DNA of 37,148 nucleotides from a bacterium (GCA_030646565.1 JAUSLA010000023.1:1-37148), one strand, 5' to 3'; shown: positions 22,035 to 30,148, counted from the first letter of the stretch. Made by a program: numbers and translations. The notes: generated from the sequence alone by a model not told the origin.

Positions 22035-22730
22035 ATGGTAAAGTTTCAAAATATCAGCAAAATTTATCCTGCTTGCCCCGGCGGACATCCGTGCGTTGCC
22101 TTAGACGATGTTTCTTTTGAGATAAAGCCAAAAGAATTTGTTTCAATTGTCGGCAGGTCGGGCGCCGGAAAAACAACCTTGTTCCGTTTACTTTTGGCCG
22201 AAGAAATGCCGACCCAAGGCGAAATTTTTTTTGACGGCAACGATATCTTGAATGTAAAATCAAAGCATTTACCCCTGCTCCGCCGGCAAGTTGGAGCGGT
22301 TTTCCAGGATTATAAATTATTGCCCAATAAAACCGCTTACGAGAACATAGCTTACATTATGGAAATTATAGGCGCTTCCGACGAAGAAATTAGCAGAGAC
22401 GTCTCGGATGTTCTGGAAGTTGTCGGATTAAAGAATAGGGCGAATAATTTTCCTGCCGAGCTTTCAGGTGGGGAGCGGCAAAGAGTGGCGATTGCCAGGG
22501 CTCTGATTCACCGGCCAAAGGTTATATTAGCCGACGAACCGACGGGAAATCTGGACCCTTACAATACTTCGGATATAATACAGCTTTTATTAAAAATTAA
22601 TGAAATCGGGACAACGGTAATTTTGGCCACCCACAACAAAGAAATAATAAATTATTTGCAAAAGAGAGTGATTACTCTGGACGAGGGGAAAGTAATTCGC
22701 GACGAAGAAAAGGGAAGATTTGTAATATAA
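22035..22730 (+). CDS. ftsE: Cell division ATP-binding protein FtsE
   Basis: 231 aa ABC ATPase that works with FtsX to activate peptidoglycan hydrolases at the septum. Walker A GRSGAGKTT (about 38-46), Q-loop FQDYKLLPNKTAYENIA (a typical FtsE stretch), signature LSGGERQRVAIARAL, Walker B VILADEPTGNLD, H-loop ATHNKE. Its last 9 codons and stop lie within a 43-bp sequence duplicated at 22833-22875. ftsX follows after a repeat block. Confidence 0.95.
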   Translation: MVKFQNISKIYPACPGGHPCVALDDVSFEIKPKEFVSIVGRSGAGKTTLFRLLLAEEMPTQGEIFFDGNDILNVKSKHLPLLRRQVGAVFQDYKLLPNKTAYENIAYIMEIIGASDEEISRDVSDVLEVVGLKNRANNFPAELSGGERQRVAIARALIHRPKVILADEPTGNLDPYNTSDIIQLLLKINEIGTTVILATHNKEIINYLQKRVITLDEGKVIRDEEKGRFVI

Positions 22731-22752
22731 GGCGACGAAGACTGTGTCTTCG
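22710..22752 (+). repeat. 43-bp direct repeat, copy 1 (ftsE end plus element start)
   Basis: Covers the last codons and TAA of ftsE and the first hairpin of the next palindromic element. Copy 2 is at 22833-22875 with one difference (T to C). Confidence 0.9.
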
Positions 22753-22833
22753 TCTTCAGCTACCCGAGCCGTAGGCGAAGGGTGAAGAAGAGCTTCGCTC
22801 TTCGACTCACTTTCGTTACACGAAAGCTCGGTA
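22731..22833 (+). repeat. Palindromic element, long form
   Basis: GGCGA, GAAGACTGTGTCTTC, TCTTCAGCTA, CCCGAGCCGTAGGCGAAGGG, TGAA, GAAGAGCTTCGCTCTTC, GACTCA, CTTTCGTTACACGAAAG, CTCGGTA. Hairpin 1 differs from the reference copy by paired changes that keep the stem. Confidence 0.9.
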
Positions 22834-22875
22834 AGGGAAGATTCGTAATATAAGGCGACGAAGACTGTGTCTTCG
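22833..22875 (+). repeat. 43-bp direct repeat, copy 2
   Basis: A near-perfect copy of the ftsE tail and element start, placed after the long element, followed by a truncated end (CGCCTACTAAT) before the ftsX ATG. It includes a vestigial TAA. Confidence 0.9.
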
Positions 22876-22884
22876 CCTACTAAT

Positions 22885-23793
22885 ATGTATATCGATTTTC
22901 AGCGCGTTGTTAAATCGGCTTGGAAAAGTTTTTTCAGAGACGGCGGCATGCTGGCAGCCGATATTTTTATTATGCTCTTGGTTATTTCCGCCGCCACGTC
23001 GCTTTTACTTTTAAACGATTTGAGCAATTTTCTGGCGGCGGAACTTCAGAAAAAGGTTGATATTTCCGTTTATTTCAAGGAGGCCTCTTTGGAATCGGAT
23101 ATTTTAACACTGAAAGAAGATATTGAAAAAATTCCCGAAGTGAAAGGGGTTGAATATCTTTCAAAAGAGAAAGCGTTTGATTATTTTACCGAAAAGCATT
23201 CAGATAACCCGATTCTAATGGAGGCATTGATAGAAGTGGGGGTTAATCCTTTTTTAGCTTCGTTAAACATCCAGGCTTTTACGGCCAGCCAATATCAGGC
23301 AGTAGCTGATTTTTTAGCAAAACCCGATTTTAAAAATATAATTGAAAAAGTTGACTATTATCAGAGAAAGCCGATTATTGACAGAATTTTCTCTTTGACT
23401 TCCAACCTGAAAACAGCCGGAATTTTGTTTTCAATAATTTTAGCGTTTATATCAATTTTAGTGGCTTTCAACACTATCCGACTGGCGATTTATAATGCAA
23501 GGGAAGAAATCAAAATCCAGCGGCTTGTTGGAGCTTCCAACTGGTTTATCAGAGGTCCTTTTTTAGCCCAAGGGGTGATTACCGGTTTTTTTGCGGCCGT
23601 CATTGCTTTTTTTCTTTTCTTTTCTGGTTCTTTTCTCGTGGGAGCCAAAGCAGGGTTTTTATTCACGGGATTTAACGCCTTTAATCTTTTTATGAGCAAT
23701 TTCTGGCTTTTAATTTTTGTTCAGTTATTGACCGGAATCGGCATAGGGGTAATATCAAGCCTGATCGCCATCAGAAAATATTTAAAAGCGTAA
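22885..23793 (+). CDS. ftsX: Cell division membrane protein FtsX
   Basis: 302 aa. N-terminal helix (about 22-42), extracellular domain with DISVYFKEASLESDILTLKE typical of FtsX, then three C-terminal helices with FNTIRLAIYNAREEIKIQRL and VGASNWFIRGPFLAQG. Forms the FtsEX complex with the preceding gene. I chose ATG 22885 (MYIDFQRVVKSAWKSF); an in-frame GTG at 22867 lies inside the repeat and is unlikely. Confidence 0.93.
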   Translation: MYIDFQRVVKSAWKSFFRDGGMLAADIFIMLLVISAATSLLLLNDLSNFLAAELQKKVDISVYFKEASLESDILTLKEDIEKIPEVKGVEYLSKEKAFDYFTEKHSDNPILMEALIEVGVNPFLASLNIQAFTASQYQAVADFLAKPDFKNIIEKVDYYQRKPIIDRIFSLTSNLKTAGILFSIILAFISILVAFNTIRLAIYNAREEIKIQRLVGASNWFIRGPFLAQGVITGFFAAVIAFFLFFSGSFLVGAKAGFLFTGFNAFNLFMSNFWLLIFVQLLTGIGIGVISSLIAIRKYLKA

Positions 23794-23807
23794 AATCTGT
23801 AAATTTT

Positions 23808-23878
23808 TGCGGGGTCGTCTAACGGTAGGACACATTCCTCTGGAGAATGGTATCTTGGTTCGAATCCAAGCCCCGCAG
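23808..23878 (+). tRNA. tRNA-Gln (anticodon CTG)
   Basis: Acceptor TGCGGGG / CCCCGCA with U1-A72 and discriminator G, as expected for glutamine. Anticodon stem CATTC/GAATG, loop CTCTGGA gives CTG (codon CAG). T arm TTGGTTCGAATCCAA. CCA not encoded. Confidence 0.95.
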
Positions 23879-23880
23879 CA

Positions 23881-24127
23881 CTTCGATTTTCACTTCGTTC
23901 AAATCTCAGTGTCTGCGTCCTTCACTAAAGTTCAGGACTACGACCCGCCTCAATAACTATAAGAAAATCGAAGTCCCCGAGGAATAAAATGACGAGGGGT
24001 ATACTATTTCGCTCCCCAGAGCCTTCGGCTCGCTATATTATAATAGCGACGAAGACACTGAGCGGAGCGAAGTGATACAATATAAAATATATAGAAAAGA
24101 AAAGACACTGAGGAGCAAAGTGACGAA
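23881..24127. repeat. Spacer with inverted and direct repeats
   Basis: CTTCGATTTTC (23881-23891) is inverted as GAAAATCGAAG (23963-23973). GACACTGAG occurs at 24054-24062 and 24105-24113 and as its complement near 23905. CCCCGAGG...GAGGGG and AGAGCCTTCGGCTC form further hairpins. No gene is visible. It is a different repeat style from the main family. Confidence 0.6.
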
Positions 24128-24145
24128 GTGACAAAAATCAAAACA

Positions 24146-24394
24146 ATGTCATACAGCGTATATATTTTAGAATGCGCAGATAAGTCTCTCTACGTCGGTT
24201 GCACAAATGACCTAGAAAAACGGATAAAACAGCATAATAATTCAAAACGGGGCGCGCATTATACTAAGATACGGAGGCCAGTAACCTTAAAATATTTAGA
24301 AGAATTTAAAACGTTAAAAGATGCCAGGCAAAGAGAATCAGAAATCAAAAGTTGGAAAAGAGAAAAGAAGTTAACTTTGATTAATTCAAAATAG
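24146..24394 (+). CDS. GIY-YIG nuclease superfamily protein (UPF0213-like)
   Basis: 82 aa single domain: YSVYILECADKSLYVGCTND (GIY and YIG equivalents VYI and YVG), arginine in LEKRIKQHN, and the glutamate in LKYLEEF and ARQRESEIKSW. It is the size of stand-alone GIY-YIG proteins such as YhbQ, linked to DNA repair or nucleic acid processing. ATG 24146 fits family starts; an upstream in-frame GTG at 24128 lies in repeat sequence. Confidence 0.88.
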   Translation: MSYSVYILECADKSLYVGCTNDLEKRIKQHNNSKRGAHYTKIRRPVTLKYLEEFKTLKDARQRESEIKSWKREKKLTLINSK

Positions 24395-24488
24395 TGAACC
24401 GATACGACGCCTTGGTGAAGAACCTAATCATCGTAGCCGTAAATCTATGGAAAACTGAGGAATTACAAAAGAGCAGGCAGAAAAATTA

Positions 24489-25034
24489 GTGGATATTTAC
24501 ATAAGCAATCCGGTTACCAAGTTGCATTTGTTTGAGGCAGAAGCAATTATGAGGGCTTTAGCTAAATATTTCAATGAAGATGAAGAAGCGTGGGGAATAA
24601 TCGGACTGCTCCACGATATTGATTGGGATTTGACTAAAGACAATCAAAAAGAGCATTGTGTAAAAACGCAAGAGATTTTGCGCAAAGCAGGCGCGAACGA
24701 TTTCCTGATTGAAACTGTGATTTCCCACGGCTACGCTAATGAAATGATCCCGGAATTTTTATCAAGACAGCGTTCCTCAAGGATTCAACATTCCTTAGTC
24801 GCAGCCGAAACACTGACCGGCTTGATAATAGCTTCGGCTTTGATTCAGCCAGACAAGAAGCTGGCGAGCGTCAAACCAGAATCGCTTAAAAAGAAATTTA
24901 AGAATAAGGCCTTTGCCGCTAATTGTAAAAGAGAATTGATTTTGGAATGCGAAAAAGCCAGTATTCCGCTGGACGAGTTCCTAAACATCGGTCTGAAAGC
25001 TTTGCAGGAAATCTCAGGCAAACTGGGACTGTAA
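24489..25034 (+). CDS. HD-domain (HDIG-like) phosphohydrolase
   Basis: 181 aa from GTG 24489. HD residues are clear: LHLFEAEAIMRALAKYF, LLHDIDWDLT (the HD pair), KEHCVKTQEIL, and VISHGY. Such proteins hydrolyse phosphate esters of nucleotides with bound metal. Codons upstream still look like the family N terminus (ITKEQAEKLVDIY), back to an ATT at 24462 that follows TGAGG; the frame is closed by TGA at 24456. The true start may therefore be the rare ATT, or the gene has lost its original start. A terminator follows. Confidence 0.82.
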   Translation: MDIYISNPVTKLHLFEAEAIMRALAKYFNEDEEAWGIIGLLHDIDWDLTKDNQKEHCVKTQEILRKAGANDFLIETVISHGYANEMIPEFLSRQRSSRIQHSLVAAETLTGLIIASALIQPDKKLASVKPESLKKKFKNKAFAANCKRELILECEKASIPLDEFLNIGLKALQEISGKLGL

Positions 25035-25068
25035 TCTTAATTTGAAAATATTAAGTCCGTGTTTGTTG

Positions 25069-25094
25069 CCACCTCGCAGGAAAGGTGGTTTTTT
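25069..25094 (+). terminator. Terminator after the HD gene
   Basis: CCACCT / AGGTGG stem, 8-nt loop, T6 tract. Confidence 0.88.
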
Positions 25095-25111
25095 AGTAGA
25101 ATAAAGCTAGA

Positions 25112-25168
25112 GGCGAAGAAAACTTTGTTTTCTTCTTCACCTTCACTGGCATAAATGCCAGCTTGGTA
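25112..25168 (+). repeat. Palindromic element, short form
   Basis: GGCGA, hairpin 1 GAAAACTTTGTTTTC, TTCTTCACCTTC, hairpin 2 CTGGCATAAATGCCAG, CTTGGTA. Both stems are new sequences on the same scaffold. Confidence 0.9.
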
Positions 25169-25186
25169 AAAGAGTAGGGTATAAAC

Positions 25187-25765
25187 ATGGAAATATTAAA
25201 AGCAGAATTTGTTAAGGGTGTTATTGGCGACGATTACAGTTTAAGAGACAATTTGCCACAGGTCGCTTTTTTTGGCCGTTCCAATGTGGGAAAATCAAGC
25301 GTGATCAACTCTTTGGTTGGCAAAAAAGATATTGTAAAAGTAAGTAAGGTCCCAGGAAAAACCCGCGAAGCAAATTTTTTTCGCATCAATAATTCTTTTT
25401 ACTTTGTGGATTTTCCTGGATATGGATATGCCAAGTGTTCAATAAAGGAGCGCAATAAAATGATTAAGAGAATTTTTTGGTATGTGGAGCATTCCAATGC
25501 CAGACCTAAAGCAGTTTTCTTGATTATTGACGTTAAAGTCGGCTTGACCGCTCTTGATCGCGAAATGATAAAAATTCTTGGAGAAAATAAACATCAAGTT
25601 GTTATTATCGCAAACAAAATTGATAAATTCGGGAAGATTGCCGCGGAAAAACAGCTTTCATCTATTCAAAAAGAGGTGCTGAATATACCTGTTTTGGCAT
25701 ATTCTGCGAAAACAAAAGAAGGGAAAGGCGAATTCATCAAAAAAATCATGAGTTTTGTTTTATGA
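25187..25765 (+). CDS. engB: Ribosome biogenesis GTPase EngB (YsxC/YihA)
   Basis: 192 aa. A small GTPase needed for 50S subunit assembly. G1 GRSNVGKSS (about 29-37), G2 T in PGKTREANFF, G3 DFPGYGYA, G4 ANKIDKFG, G5 YSAKTKEG. It overlaps the next gene by 4 nt (ATGA), so the two are probably translated together. Confidence 0.95.
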   Translation: MEILKAEFVKGVIGDDYSLRDNLPQVAFFGRSNVGKSSVINSLVGKKDIVKVSKVPGKTREANFFRINNSFYFVDFPGYGYAKCSIKERNKMIKRIFWYVEHSNARPKAVFLIIDVKVGLTALDREMIKILGENKHQVVIIANKIDKFGKIAAEKQLSSIQKEVLNIPVLAYSAKTKEGKGEFIKKIMSFVL

Positions 25766-26502
25766 AAAAATTAGATCCAAAAATCGTGGAGAAAAAATTG
25801 CAAGACTTGATAGACAGGTACAAGATCGGAGATAAATTAAACATAGAAAAAGTTAAAAGTTTTGTTTTTAACGACGAAGGCGCTTGGGCTATGGATGCCA
25901 GCAATAGGTTTAATAAAAAGTTTTTTGATTATTTTACTGATTCTCCGGATAGTGGCGATGATTTTTTTAATATATTTAAGATAGCGACGGATGCATGGAA
26001 TGCTTTTCCTCATAAATCATTGAAGGGGATGTCGCCGCAAGAGATGTTTGAAAAAGAATCAAAAAAAATACCTCGGTCAACAAAGAAAGACCAAAATAAA
26101 ATGCCTAAAGTCATTATGGGGGGCAGAGAAATGTCTTGGGAAGAACATCAGGCTATGTTGAAGGAAATGGAAAAACACCAAAAGCCGTTTAAAGAATTTA
26201 TCGAAAAAGAAATAATACCAAGCTATAAAATTTTTTTTGAAGAGCAAGCGGGCCTATCGAAAGAAGTAAAAGAAAAATATATTCTAGTGGCGGAGAAGTT
26301 TTTTGATAGGGTGTTGTGGGTTGGTTTTGTAGATTACGAAATGATTCGGCTAGAGCTTGCCAAAGATGAATTTCCCAGCTGGTGGCAAACTCATGTAATG
26401 TTCAGTCGTCTAGATGAAAGTCAGGTTTGGATGGCTTTGCGTCACTTAATTAATTTTATCAAAATCCGTTACGGATTAGAAATGAAAGGACGTAAAGACT
26501 AA
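25762..26502 (+). CDS. Hypothetical protein, 246 aa
   Basis: A soluble, helical, charged protein with no family I can name. A recognisable stretch AWNAFPHKSLKGMSPQEMFE (about residues 78-97) resembles segments seen in several uncharacterised proteins. A polar linker follows and an aromatic C-terminal helical part (SWWQTHVMF, RHLINFIKIRYGLEMK). Start ATG overlaps the engB stop (ATGA), suggesting a shared transcript. Confidence 0.8.
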   Translation: MKKLDPKIVEKKLQDLIDRYKIGDKLNIEKVKSFVFNDEGAWAMDASNRFNKKFFDYFTDSPDSGDDFFNIFKIATDAWNAFPHKSLKGMSPQEMFEKESKKIPRSTKKDQNKMPKVIMGGREMSWEEHQAMLKEMEKHQKPFKEFIEKEIIPSYKIFFEEQAGLSKEVKEKYILVAEKFFDRVLWVGFVDYEMIRLELAKDEFPSWWQTHVMFSRLDESQVWMALRHLINFIKIRYGLEMKGRKD

Positions 26503-26517
26503 AGGTAAGGTATAAAA

Positions 26518-26598
26518 ATCAGTGGCGGTATTCCTTCACTAAGAGTTTTGGAAGCGCATGGCGGAAAAGTCTTCCTTTGTCGAGGATTAGATAGGTAA
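26518..26598 (+). pseudogene. Possible GNAT acetyltransferase C-terminal remnant
   Basis: Right after a stop codon an open stretch reads SGGIPSLRVLEAHGGKVFLC then RGLDR stop. This resembles GNAT motif B (N-x-x-S-x-x-V-L-E-x-x-G). There is no start codon or N-terminal half, so it would be a decayed fragment. Confidence 0.3.
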
Positions 26599-26613
26599 AC
26601 TTTTATGATGTAC

Positions 26614-26642
26614 TTGACTTTTAATAGGCGTTTTGGTAAATT
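26614..26642 (+). promoter_or_regulatory. Promoter of the AbiE operon, leaderless
   Basis: TTGACT (26614-26619), 17-nt spacer, TAAATT (26637-26642). The expected transcription start falls on the ATG at 26649. Confidence 0.65.
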
Positions 26643-26648
26643 GACAAT

Positions 26649-27248
26649 ATGGTCAAATTAGTGAATCAGACAATTTTTGTGGCTAAAATAAAGGAGAAAA
26701 AGCTCTCCTTATTCAATGCGAATGATATTCGCGCGCTTTTTGGGGTATCGGCGGTAGCCACGGCTGGTTTACTTCATAGGTATAAAAAACAAGGGTTTAT
26801 CTTGCAGATTAAGCGCGGGATTTATGTTTTTCCTGATGCTTTGCCACCGGATGTTTACGTTGCTAATAAAATTTACAGTCCGTCATATATATCGCTTGAA
26901 TTTGCGCTGTCATATCACGGCATTATTCCAGAGACAGTGTACGAAATTACTTCAGTCACCACTAAAGCTACGCGCCGATTCGAAGTGTTAGAGAAAACTT
27001 TTTCTTACCGCAAAATAAAAAAAGCGGCTTATACTGGCTACGAAGTCCAAAAACAACAAGGGTTAAGTTTTTTTATAGCAGACGCCGAGAAAGCGTTCGT
27101 GGATGTGAACTACTTGCGGTTGATGAATAGGCAAAAGCCAATTTCCCGTTTTAATAAAGAAAAGATCAATCCGGAAAAAGCTTTGCAATATGCAAAATTA
27201 TTCGGGAATGAGAAACTAATTAGTATAATTAGATCTACATTAAAATGA
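26649..27248 (+). CDS. AbiEi-type antitoxin (type IV toxin-antitoxin)
   Basis: 199 aa. The N-terminal winged helix (FNANDIRALFGVSAVATAGL then LHRYKKQGF) and the QIKRGIYVFPD turn are typical of the AbiEi antitoxin, which represses its own operon. The C-terminal domain (SPSYISLEFALSYHGIIPE, ADAEKAFVD) matches the AbiEi C-terminal family. It overlaps the toxin gene by 4 nt (ATGA). No Shine-Dalgarno sequence; probably leaderless. AbiE systems abort phage infection or stabilise DNA. Confidence 0.85.
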   Translation: MVKLVNQTIFVAKIKEKKLSLFNANDIRALFGVSAVATAGLLHRYKKQGFILQIKRGIYVFPDALPPDVYVANKIYSPSYISLEFALSYHGIIPETVYEITSVTTKATRRFEVLEKTFSYRKIKKAAYTGYEVQKQQGLSFFIADAEKAFVDVNYLRLMNRQKPISRFNKEKINPEKALQYAKLFGNEKLISIIRSTLK

Positions 27249-28006
27249 TATCAATGGAAACACTTGAAAAATTAGGCAGGCAATATCAAATGGGAGTATT
27301 TCCGAATATCGTCCGTGAATACTTCCAGCATGTTTTCTTGGGAGAGTTATATAGATCACCGGATGCTGGAAAATTACTTTTTAAGGGTGGCACCGCGCTT
27401 CGCATTGTGTATGGCAGTCCAAGATTTTCCGAAGATTTAGATTTTTCTTTGTTTGGAATTGGTCAAAAGGAAATTAAATCATTTGTTGAGCAACTCTTTA
27501 TACATGTTTTGGCGGAAATGGCGCATGCTGGTATAAAAGTTGAACTTGGAGATAAAATAGGCGCTACAAGCGGAGGATATTTTGGCGTCGCTACATTCCA
27601 TATGTTTGAATATCCGCCGGTTAGTGTGGAAATAAATGTATCATCACGCAACGGCCGAAGCGTTACGGGAGAAGTAGATAGTGTTGCAAATAATTTTGTG
27701 CCCACCTATACGGTTATTCATTTGCCACAAGTTGAAATTGTGGAAGAAAAGATTTTTGACGCACTTATTAAACGGAAGAAACCCCGCGATTTTTACGATT
27801 TATATTTTCTTATGCGTAAAAGCATGCTGTCTTCCGAGCAAAAGAAAAAACTTGCCGAAGTTAAGGATGGTATTATGGAAGATGCAAGAAAGGTTGATTT
27901 TAAAGGCGAACTTGGCGCTTTTTTACCCTCCGATCAGCACGCAGTCATAAAGGATTTTTCGGATATGCTTAAACGTGAGTTGGAACGTCAAATCGGGTCA
28001 CTTTAG
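27245..28006 (+). CDS. AbiEii-type nucleotidyltransferase toxin
   Basis: 253 aa. Nucleotidyltransferase core LFKGGTALRIVYGSPRFSED then LDFSLFG, with the G-G-T-A-L and D-L-D metal residues. The later K in EEKIFDALIKRKKPRDFYDL is the AbiEii motif. Known relatives transfer nucleotides to tRNA acceptor ends or other targets and are held in check by AbiEi. It overlaps the antitoxin gene by 4 nt; an alternative ATG is at 27254. Confidence 0.88.
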   Translation: MISMETLEKLGRQYQMGVFPNIVREYFQHVFLGELYRSPDAGKLLFKGGTALRIVYGSPRFSEDLDFSLFGIGQKEIKSFVEQLFIHVLAEMAHAGIKVELGDKIGATSGGYFGVATFHMFEYPPVSVEINVSSRNGRSVTGEVDSVANNFVPTYTVIHLPQVEIVEEKIFDALIKRKKPRDFYDLYFLMRKSMLSSEQKKKLAEVKDGIMEDARKVDFKGELGAFLPSDQHAVIKDFSDMLKRELERQIGSL

Positions 28007-28041
28007 GATCTAAAGAATACGCCGAAAATTCTTATACGATT

Positions 28042-28560
28042 ATGCAAAAAGAAAAAGAGGAAATTCTTTACGAAGAAGTTTTCGCGGCATTAAATAAAGA
28101 GAAAATAAACTACGTGGTCTGCGGTGGGGCAGCCGTAGTTATACTTGGTTTTTCTAGATTAACAATTGATTTAGATTTGATCGTTTCTTTGGAGAAAGAA
28201 AACCTAGATAAGCTTTATGATGTTTTATCTCGATTGGGATACAGAACAAGAGCTTCTATCAAAAAAGAGGAATTTATTCAAAGAGAAGTATTGATAAAAT
28301 TAGCCAGTGAAAAAAATATGAAGGTAGTATCTTTTTATGATCCGAAAGATGCTTTTAAAATCGTAGACATTGGCGTGAACTTGCCGGGTGCTTCCGAAAT
28401 TTTGAAAAGAAAAAGATTTATTAAGATTGGAAAATTGAGCATTCCCGTAATTAATATCGATGATTTAATAAAGATGAAAGAAAATTTGGCTAGACCCAAA
28501 GATATAATAGACGCAGAAAATCTTAAAAAGATTAAGCAGGAACAAGATGAAAAAAAATAA
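28042..28560 (+). CDS. Nucleotidyltransferase-fold protein
   Basis: 172 aa. NYVVCGGAAVVILGFSRLTI then DLDLIVS gives the G-G-x-A ... D-x-D nucleotidyltransferase signature; a third acidic residue may be in FKIVDIGVNLP. The end VINIDDLIKMKENLARPKDI is typical of the DUF6036/AbiEii-like group. It lies 35 nt after the AbiE toxin and overlaps a 48-aa gene by 14 nt, a gene pair typical of toxin-antitoxin or small defence modules. Confidence 0.82.
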   Translation: MQKEKEEILYEEVFAALNKEKINYVVCGGAAVVILGFSRLTIDLDLIVSLEKENLDKLYDVLSRLGYRTRASIKKEEFIQREVLIKLASEKNMKVVSFYDPKDAFKIVDIGVNLPGASEILKRKRFIKIGKLSIPVINIDDLIKMKENLARPKDIIDAENLKKIKQEQDEKK

Positions 28561-28693
28561 TAAATATTCGGATAAATACGTGGACGAAAATTTAATTTAT
28601 GTTTTTAGAAACAGCACTCCGTACGAGCGGTTAATTTGGTTAAAAAAAGCTTTCAATTTTTGGAAAATGGCAGTTAAAAATAAAAAATATTAA
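28547..28693 (+). CDS. 48-aa partner of the nucleotidyltransferase
   Basis: ATG 28547 overlaps the upstream gene by 14 nt. The basic, aromatic product reads MKKNNKYSDKYVDENLIYVF, then RNSTPYERLIWLKKAFNFW and a lysine-rich end. The segment P-Y-E-R-L-I-W-L-K-K-A-x-x-F is like the ERLEWLEKANEF motif of small proteins next to such nucleotidyltransferases (from memory). Likely a cognate partner. Confidence 0.65.
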   Translation: MKKNNKYSDKYVDENLIYVFRNSTPYERLIWLKKAFNFWKMAVKNKKY

Positions 28694-28762
28694 TTTTGGA
28701 GTTTCTTTATCATTCTTGTGGAATTCGGGCAACTCTTCGAATCTAATCCTCCCAGCCGTCAC

Positions 28763-29242
28763 ATGCTAAGTCAGACTACTGAGACGCATAATTTAATGTC
28801 TTTCAAAAGGAAGAAAAATTTATTAGCAGAAGAAATTAGAAAAACCTACAGAGAAAAAGAAGGGTTGGCTTTTCACAACTCATTTTTGAGCATTAGAGAT
28901 CCTAGAGAAAAGATCGCATGTGCCACGCATTATAATGAGTTTAATTATTTAAAGGTAAATACTACAGAAACTACATATGTTATTTGTCCAGATTATTTGC
29001 ACAATAGGCTTAAGCTTTATGAATACTATCTTAGTGGAAATTTTAATGACGGCGGAACAATATTGGAAGTTGAGAAAAAAGATATACCAAAACACTATAT
29101 TACAAATATAAATGAAATACCTTATTACATCAGAGAACAAGCGCCGGAGGAAGTGTGGAAAAAATTAAAATGGTTTTTAATCGAGAATAAGCGGCGGAAC
29201 TTGACCGAGACGCGTTGGTGTGGCACGCTAAAAGTCGTCTAA
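28763..29242 (+). CDS. Hypothetical protein, 159 aa
   Basis: No recognised family. Soluble, with helical N terminus FKRKKNLLAEEIRKTYREKE and beta-rich middle (TTETTYVICPDYLHNRLKLY). The frame is open from GTG 28718, but ATG 28763 (MLSQTTETHNL) or ATG 28796 are more plausible starts; none has a good Shine-Dalgarno sequence. In another frame the last 60 nt read AELDRDALVWHAKSRLIYP, which looks protein-like, so a late frameshift is possible. Confidence 0.55.
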   Translation: MLSQTTETHNLMSFKRKKNLLAEEIRKTYREKEGLAFHNSFLSIRDPREKIACATHYNEFNYLKVNTTETTYVICPDYLHNRLKLYEYYLSGNFNDGGTILEVEKKDIPKHYITNINEIPYYIREQAPEEVWKKLKWFLIENKRRNLTETRWCGTLKVV

Positions 29243-29246
29243 TTTA

Positions 29247-29280
29247 CCCTTAAAATCTCGGTTCTAGACCGAGGTTGCCA
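29247..29280. repeat. CTCGGT hairpin repeat, copy 1
   Basis: TAAAATCTCGGTTCTAGACC then GAGGTTG: stem CTCGGT/ACCGAG with a 4-nt loop. Nearly identical to 31944-31978. Not followed by a T tract. Confidence 0.75.
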
Positions 29281-29341
29281 GTCCGACCAATCAAGACCTG
29301 GAAAATAAAATGTTAATATTAAATAATTTAAAATTTATCCG

Positions 29342-30076
29342 ATGATCTGTCCAAGATGTAAAATCACCAATTTGGTTGTAGAAGATAATAATTATTTTTG
29401 TCCGAATTGCCAAATATACATCGGATCGGTTGATTCTTTGGGTGGCATTGAAAAGGAGGATTCTAGTTCTGTCCCCAGTTCTATTCCAAGCCCGAAAGAT
29501 ATTATTATTGAGGGAAGAATTGTGAAGGTTCCCAAGTTGATACTTTTTATTGCCTGGTTCTATCTCATAATAGGTATTCTGCAAATTATCGGCAGCGTGG
29601 CGGTGTTGTTGCTTATGTTTCTTAGGGGAGAATCATACGGAACGTTCTTTTGGTTTATTTTTTTTATTCCTTTATGGGGCATAATGCTGGCGATAAATCT
29701 GGCAATTGCATTCTTTTTTATTATCCTTTCTTTCGGTTTGCGCCATTTGCGCAAATGGGCGTTTATTATCTATGAAATATTATCTGTAATTGCAATAGTG
29801 GCGTTTATCTATCTGTATCTTTTTTCCAACGCTAAACTCAATTTCGGGAATGGAATCGGAATTGCAATAAGCGTGTTTATCGCTCTCTATCTTTGGTTAA
29901 ACTCCGCTTTGTTTTTTTCCAAGAGAGAACTGGCGGAAAAGAAAATTATCATTGATAACAAATTTTCCATGTTCGGAAAAATTATCCTTGCCATAATCGT
30001 TTTTCTTGCGTTGTCTCCCGCGCTGTTTCTTCTTTTTAAAATTTTATCTCCCTTTATCACTGGATTATTATCCTAA
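29342..30076 (+). CDS. Membrane protein with N-terminal zinc ribbon
   Basis: 244 aa. MICPRCKITNLVVEDNNYFC then PNC gives a CxxC-x16-CxxC zinc ribbon at residues 3-24. A linker and four to five hydrophobic helices follow (about 75-100, 110-135, 140-165, 170-190, 210-240). The layout is zinc ribbon in the cytoplasm plus a membrane bundle, common in uncharacterised bacterial and archaeal proteins. Function unknown. Confidence 0.8.
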   Translation: MICPRCKITNLVVEDNNYFCPNCQIYIGSVDSLGGIEKEDSSSVPSSIPSPKDIIIEGRIVKVPKLILFIAWFYLIIGILQIIGSVAVLLLMFLRGESYGTFFWFIFFIPLWGIMLAINLAIAFFFIILSFGLRHLRKWAFIIYEILSVIAIVAFIYLYLFSNAKLNFGNGIGIAISVFIALYLWLNSALFFSKRELAEKKIIIDNKFSMFGKIILAIIVFLALSPALFLLFKILSPFITGLLS

Positions 30077-30148
30077 TTTTTAAAGAGTAAAAAACCGCCA
30101 AGAAGGTCGAAAGATCTCATTCGAGCCTGAGGCTCTCAGAGCCGAATG

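Noticed and set aside
24394-24489. A 31-codon frame beginning at GTG 24394.
   Set aside because: Overlaps the GIY-YIG stop and the HD gene start; no Shine-Dalgarno sequence and no recognisable product. Possibly leftover coding sequence, not claimed.
28728-28755. TTCGAATCTAATCCTCCCAG resembles the 3' part of a tRNA (T loop and acceptor).
   Set aside because: The 5' T-stem bases do not pair and no acceptor, D or anticodon arm is present. At best a tRNA fragment; not enough for an attachment site.
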